A stretch of DNA of 9,653 nt from Candidatus Electronema nielsenii (GTDB taxonomy: Bacteria; Desulfobacterota; Desulfobulbia; Desulfobulbales; Desulfobulbaceae). Shown here one piece after another: positions 7,005 to 9,653 of this stretch. The stretch covers positions 1 through 9,653 of the forward strand of contig JAGIXO010000061.1 of the NCBI GenBank assembly GCA_026122915.1, given 5' to 3'. Both the position numbers and the translations under genes were made by a program. Positions within the stretch are counted from its first letter, which is position 1; each line of letters starts with the position of its first letter. The notes beneath the pieces are model-generated. The model did no database searches and was not told where the DNA came from. It saw nothing but the letters and a program-made list of their open reading frames with translations.

Positions 7005-8227
7005 ATCCGCCGCTGGCTGTCCACCGCGCGCCTTGGCTGCTGCCGATCAGCCAACCGCCTGTTGCGGACGGTGGCTTAGTCATAAGCAACGGTAAACTGC
7101 TGGCTGTAGGGCGTTTCCGCGACATTGTTCGTAGCCATCCGGGCGTAGCAGTGATAGATCATCCCGATGTGCTGTTCCTGCCTGGTCTGATCAACGCCCA
7201 CACCCACCTTGAATTATCCCATCTGGCCCATCTTGCCAAGCTCCCCGCGCCTGCCTCTTTCACCGAATGGATCATCCTCCTCATTGCTGAACGAGCTAAG
7301 GCAGCAGGAGACCCTGAGGCGGAAGGAAAGCGCATTGCCACCGCCGCCCGAGCTGTGCTTGCTGGACAACAGCAGCAAGGCGTGGTGGCGATTGCCGACA
7401 TCAGCAACACCGGTCTCTGTAGTAGTCTTGGAAATGAGTTTAAAGGCAGGCTGCTCTGTTTCAGTGAATACCTACGCTTGCGGGCGGATGCGGTCAACGC
7501 GGCGTTGCTCCGGTTACACACCGAGTCTGATGACAATTACTGTACCGGCCATGCACCGTATTCGACACATGTTGACCTGCTGCGTGGCCTCAAGGCACGG
7601 GCAAACCGACTTGGGCACGTCTTCCCTATCCACATCGCTGAATCGTCAGCAGAGATTGAACTGCTTCGTTCTGGCGGTGGCGAGCTGCGCGATTTCTTGG
7701 ATCAGCGGGGTCTGTGGGATGATACCCTGCCTTTAGGCGAAGGCGGTGCGGTGAACTACCTGCACCGTTACGGCCTGTTAGACAGAAGAACGCTCTGCAT
7801 CCATTGTGTGCATATCGTTGGGGAGGAGATTGACCTGCTGGCGAAGTTCGGAGCCAAGGTCTGCCTCTGTCCGGGCAGCAACGCCTATCTCGGCGTGGAC
7901 AGCGCACCGGTAGAGCTGCTTCTGCGCAGAGGCATCCTGCCTGCGCTCGGCACTGATAGCTTGGCCAGCAATCCCGAACTGTCGATCTGGCGGGAAATGC
8001 GTCTGTTAGCAGCATTGCACCCAGCACTTTCCCCAGCAAACCTGCTGGCAATGGCCACCTTAGGCGGGGCTAACGCGCTGGGCTTGGCAGACCGGCTCGG
8101 CACCTTGGAAGCTGGCAAAGATGCAGCAGTGTTGGCCATTGAGCTGCGCGCCCCTGCCCGCACCGCAGGAGAGGTACAAGAGCAACTGATTCAACAGGGC
8201 GGCGGCTGTCGGTTGCATCGCCTGTAA
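7001..8227 (+). CDS. mqnX: Amidohydrolase, probable aminodeoxyfutalosine deaminase (MqnX)
   Basis: Metal-dependent amidohydrolase of 408 residues, related to the cytosine/adenosine deaminase-like group. In context it should deaminate aminodeoxyfutalosine to futalosine, which the hydrolase MqnB then splits. The N-terminal beta strands end at GLINAHTHLE, giving HxH ligands H67 and H69. H184 in GHAPYS, H211 in HIAES and D319 in GTDSLASN complete a deaminase-type metal site, with H268/H271 nearby. The C-terminus LGTLEAGKDAAVLAI is the usual composite-domain strand. The start ATG overlaps the mqnC stop (ATGA), strongly tying it to the pathway. Amidohydrolases are hard to tell apart by sequence. 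Another deaminase such as a guanine, TRZ/ATZ or 5'-methylthioadenosine/S-adenosylhomocysteine deaminase is possible, and the functional call rests largely on operon position. It converges with the permease gene, 18 bases away, with no clear terminator. Confidence 0.78.
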   Translation: MNPPLAVHRAPWLLPISQPPVADGGLVISNGKLLAVGRFRDIVRSHPGVAVIDHPDVLFLPGLINAHTHLELSHLAHLAKLPAPASFTEWIILLIAERAKAAGDPEAEGKRIATAARAVLAGQQQQGVVAIADISNTGLCSSLGNEFKGRLLCFSEYLRLRADAVNAALLRLHTESDDNYCTGHAPYSTHVDLLRGLKARANRLGHVFPIHIAESSAEIELLRSGGGELRDFLDQRGLWDDTLPLGEGGAVNYLHRYGLLDRRTLCIHCVHIVGEEIDLLAKFGAKVCLCPGSNAYLGVDSAPVELLLRRGILPALGTDSLASNPELSIWREMRLLAALHPALSPANLLAMATLGGANALGLADRLGTLEAGKDAAVLAIELRAPARTAGEVQEQLIQQGGGCRLHRL

Positions 8228-8245
8228 CGTGCCGTCCCCTACAGT

Positions 8246-9358
8246 TTACTTCTTCCCACAGCCGCAGGCGTTTTCCTCCTTCCTTGCCTGAGTTCCGCAG
8301 CAGGAAGGCTTCTCCTTTGCCCTGCCGAACCAGCGTTTACAGCTATTCAGCAGTGGTCGCACCGACAAAGCCAGCAACAGCAGGGTAGCAGTCAGCATCA
8401 CCCAGTGCGGCAGCATCGCGCCGTGCTTGCCCACCACGGCTGCCGCCTTGATGCCGAGCGAAAGATAAACCGCGTCCACCATCAGGCCGCAGAGAACGCT
8501 GACCACGGCGATAGAAAGAAGGTACAGCGCGGTTGCTCGCTTGCCCAGCATACCAATCAGCACGAACAGCGAGGTGACATTGGTGGCCGGGCCAGTGAGC
8601 AGAAAGACCAAGGCCGTGCCGGGGCTGACTCCTTTGAGGATGAACGCAGCGGCAATCGGGGTGGATGCAGAAGCGCAGATGTAAAGGGGAATGCCGAAAG
8701 CCAGCATCAGGAGCATTGAGGAAAAGCCACCGCCCAGCCACGAGGCAAAGATTTCATCTGGCACCAAAACGGTGATGAACCCGGCAGCGATGATGCCCGT
8801 GAAAAACCAACCTACGATGTCTGGCCACAAATCGTTGACCGTGTAGCTGAGGCCGGTCTTCAGCTTGCTGAGAAAACTCAGCGGGGCAGCAGCAGTTGAG
8901 GCCATCGGAAAAGGTGAAGCCTGCTGCTCTGGCGGTGTATGTGGGAAGGAAATAGAGTTCTCCAGCAGCCCAGCCACAGCAGCGGAGATAAAGGCTGAGA
9001 CCGGGCGGGCAACGGTCATGATGGGATCGAGCAAGGCCCAGGTCATGGAAATGGAATCAATCCCAGATTCTGGAGTGGAGATCAGAAAGGCTGTGACCGC
9101 GCCGTTATTTGCGCCCTGCTTCTTGAGCGTGGCAGCAGCAGGCAGCACCCCGCAGGAGCACAGCGGGATAGGAATACCGAGTAAGGCTGCCTTAAACACT
9201 GAGCTAAAGCGGCCTTTGCCGAGATGCGCAGCCACATAAGCGGGCGAGAGAAAGGTCTTGAGCAATCCGCCGACCAGCAGACCAAAGAGAATGTAAAAGG
9301 CAGATTGGTTGAGCAAGAGCCACGATGCCTGAAGCACGTTGTACAAAAAGGAAAGCAT
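8246..9358 (-). CDS. SO_0444-type Cu/Zn efflux permease (DUF318/YraQ-like)
   Basis: Inner-membrane permease of 370 residues with about eight to ten hydrophobic segments in two homologous halves. The first half carries GIPIPLCSCGVLPAA (61-75, C67 and C69) followed by STPESGID. The second carries GIPLYICASASTPIAAAFI (222-240, C228) and TGPATNVTSL. A hydrophilic loop at about 134-165 separates them. The cytosine-serine-cysteine-type CSCG plus STPESG pair fits the SO_0444 Cu/Zn exporter group better than ArsP. The tail after about 340 is basic and cysteine-rich (C353, C354, C365, C367), a plausible soft-metal site. Substrate is inferred from family resemblance; arsenic or another metal is possible. 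ATG 9358 has AAGG about 8 bases upstream. It is divergent from a TatB-like gene, with a consensus -35 and a palindrome in its promoter. No adjacent metal regulator is seen. Confidence 0.8.
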   Translation of the reverse strand: MLSFLYNVLQASWLLLNQSAFYILFGLLVGGLLKTFLSPAYVAAHLGKGRFSSVFKAALLGIPIPLCSCGVLPAAATLKKQGANNGAVTAFLISTPESGIDSISMTWALLDPIMTVARPVSAFISAAVAGLLENSISFPHTPPEQQASPFPMASTAAAPLSFLSKLKTGLSYTVNDLWPDIVGWFFTGIIAAGFITVLVPDEIFASWLGGGFSSMLLMLAFGIPLYICASASTPIAAAFILKGVSPGTALVFLLTGPATNVTSLFVLIGMLGKRATALYLLSIAVVSVLCGLMVDAVYLSLGIKAAAVVGKHGAMLPHWVMLTATLLLLALSVRPLLNSCKRWFGRAKEKPSCCGTQARKEENACGCGKK

Positions 9359-9383
9359 GATTTCGCCTTGAAAAAGGAAGGAT

Positions 9384-9400
9384 GGGAATACGGTGTTCCC
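9384..9400. promoter_or_regulatory. Near-perfect palindrome, candidate operator of the permease gene
   Basis: GGGAATAC-G-GTGTTCCC is a 17-bp dyad with 7 of 8 symmetric positions matching. It lies a few bases downstream of the permease -10, across the expected transcription start, where a repressor could block it. It matches no operator I can name. Confidence 0.5.
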
Positions 9401-9403
9401 GGA

Positions 9404-9432
9404 TATAAACGCAGTCGGCTACTTCCTGTCAA
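9404..9432 (-). promoter_or_regulatory. Sigma70-type promoter for the permease gene
   Basis: On the minus strand a consensus -35 TTGACA (9427-9432) lies 17 bases from TTTATA (9404-9409). An overlapping TATATC (9402-9407) would give the 19-base spacing typical of MerR-activated metal-efflux promoters, but no clear MerR dyad is visible in the spacer. The expected leader is about 40 bases. Confidence 0.55.
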
Positions 9433-9472
9433 TGCAGAAATTTCTCGGCAGTCACAGCGTGTTCTGCTCTGC

Positions 9473-9501
9473 TTGACAGGTAGCGGCAAATCACGTACAT
9501 T
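9473..9501 (+). promoter_or_regulatory. Sigma70-type promoter for the TatB-like gene
   Basis: Consensus -35 TTGACA (9473-9478), 17-base spacer, -10 TACATT (9496-9501, 4 of 6 consensus). Transcription would start near 9508, giving a leader of about 57 bases. The -35 faces away from the permease -35, with 40 bases between the two. Confidence 0.7.
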
Positions 9502-9564
9502 CCTTTGTCGGTATTTTCTTCCCCGCTCCATTCCGCAGCAGAACAATCAACCCAAGAAAACGCG

Positions 9565-9653
9565 ATGTTCGGTATAGGTTTCCCTGAAATGATCATCATT
9601 CTGATCGTGGCATTGGTCGTGGTCGGGCCAGATAAGCTGCCTGATTTGGCTCG
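9565..9653 (+). CDS. tatB: TatA/TatB family twin-arginine translocase subunit, TatB-like (5' end only)
   Basis: The first 29 codons of a gene cut by the window edge. The visible protein starts MFGIGFPEM, continues with a single hydrophobic segment (about residues 10-20) and the hinge VVGPDKLPDLA. That is the N-terminal membrane helix and hinge of the Tat translocase TatA/TatB family, which helps move folded proteins carrying twin-arginine signals across the inner membrane. Gly-Pro in the hinge (GPDKLP) favours TatB, since TatA usually has FG there. The amphipathic helix that would settle this is beyond the window. ATG 9565 follows a weak AAGA site and lies about 64 bases after a good promoter. 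A short TatA-like protein remains possible. Confidence 0.78.
   Translation, partial: MFGIGFPEMIIILIVALVVVGPDKLPDLA

Noticed and set aside
8278..8312. CCTTCCT / AGGAAGG inverted repeat in the permease C-terminus as a terminator for the mqn operon
   Set aside because: Only 7-bp arms with a long loop and no T tract; it lies within coding sequence.
8343..8741. Second minus-strand frame inside the permease gene, and long antisense frames over argD, mqnC and the amidohydrolase
   Set aside because: They are by-products of GC-rich coding sequence in other frames and encode no recognisable domain.
9224..9577. Plus-strand frame containing TGSGKS, resembling a Walker A motif
   Set aside because: It is antisense to the permease 5' end and then runs through the divergent promoters; there is no Walker B or other ATPase feature, so the motif is coincidental.
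1..9653. Mobile element, CRISPR array, toxin-antitoxin or novel defence system
   Set aside because: No transposase, integrase, regularly spaced repeats, or small overlapping toxin-antitoxin-like pair was seen; all larger frames have housekeeping or transport assignments.

Overview
This window reads as ordinary chromosome from a Gram-negative, probably anaerobic or microaerophilic bacterium. Menaquinone synthesis by the futalosine route, a compact RpoD-like sigma factor with Deltaproteobacteria-like features, a TatB-like protein and a palindromic intergenic repeat fit Desulfobulbales-type Desulfobacterota, possibly a cable-bacterium relative. That placement is recognition by eye, not a database result. 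No phage, transposase, CRISPR array or defence system was found.

Layout. The left third runs on the minus strand. In transcription order it holds malQ (4-alpha-glucanotransferase), tRNA-Glu(CTC) with its own sigma70-type promoter overlapping the malQ stop codon, a rho-independent terminator, and argD (acetylornithine aminotransferase) with a striking inverted repeat in its leader. A small palindromic repeat lies just past the argD stop. Divergently from malQ, on the plus strand, comes an RpoD-like sigma factor closed by a strong terminator.

The middle is a plus-strand futalosine-pathway operon: mqnE, mqnC and an amidohydrolase that fits aminodeoxyfutalosine deaminase (mqnX), the last two overlapping by ATGA. 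MqnE joins the MqnA product to S-adenosylmethionine to give aminodeoxyfutalosine. The deaminase would turn this into futalosine, MqnB would release hypoxanthine, and MqnC would cyclise the product. mqnA, mqnB and mqnD are not in the window. The start of mqnE is uncertain because an extended -10 element and a decayed repeat copy overlap the first ATG.

On the right, a minus-strand SO_0444-type Cu/Zn efflux permease converges on the mqn operon. It is divergent from a TatB-like gene cut by the window edge. The 206-base region between them holds two opposed promoters with consensus TTGACA boxes set in an inverted repeat, plus a 17-bp near-palindrome at the permease start site that could be an operator.

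The genes themselves are conventional. The items worth a second look are regulatory: the repeat pair, the argD leader hairpin, the mqnE start and the divergent promoter region.
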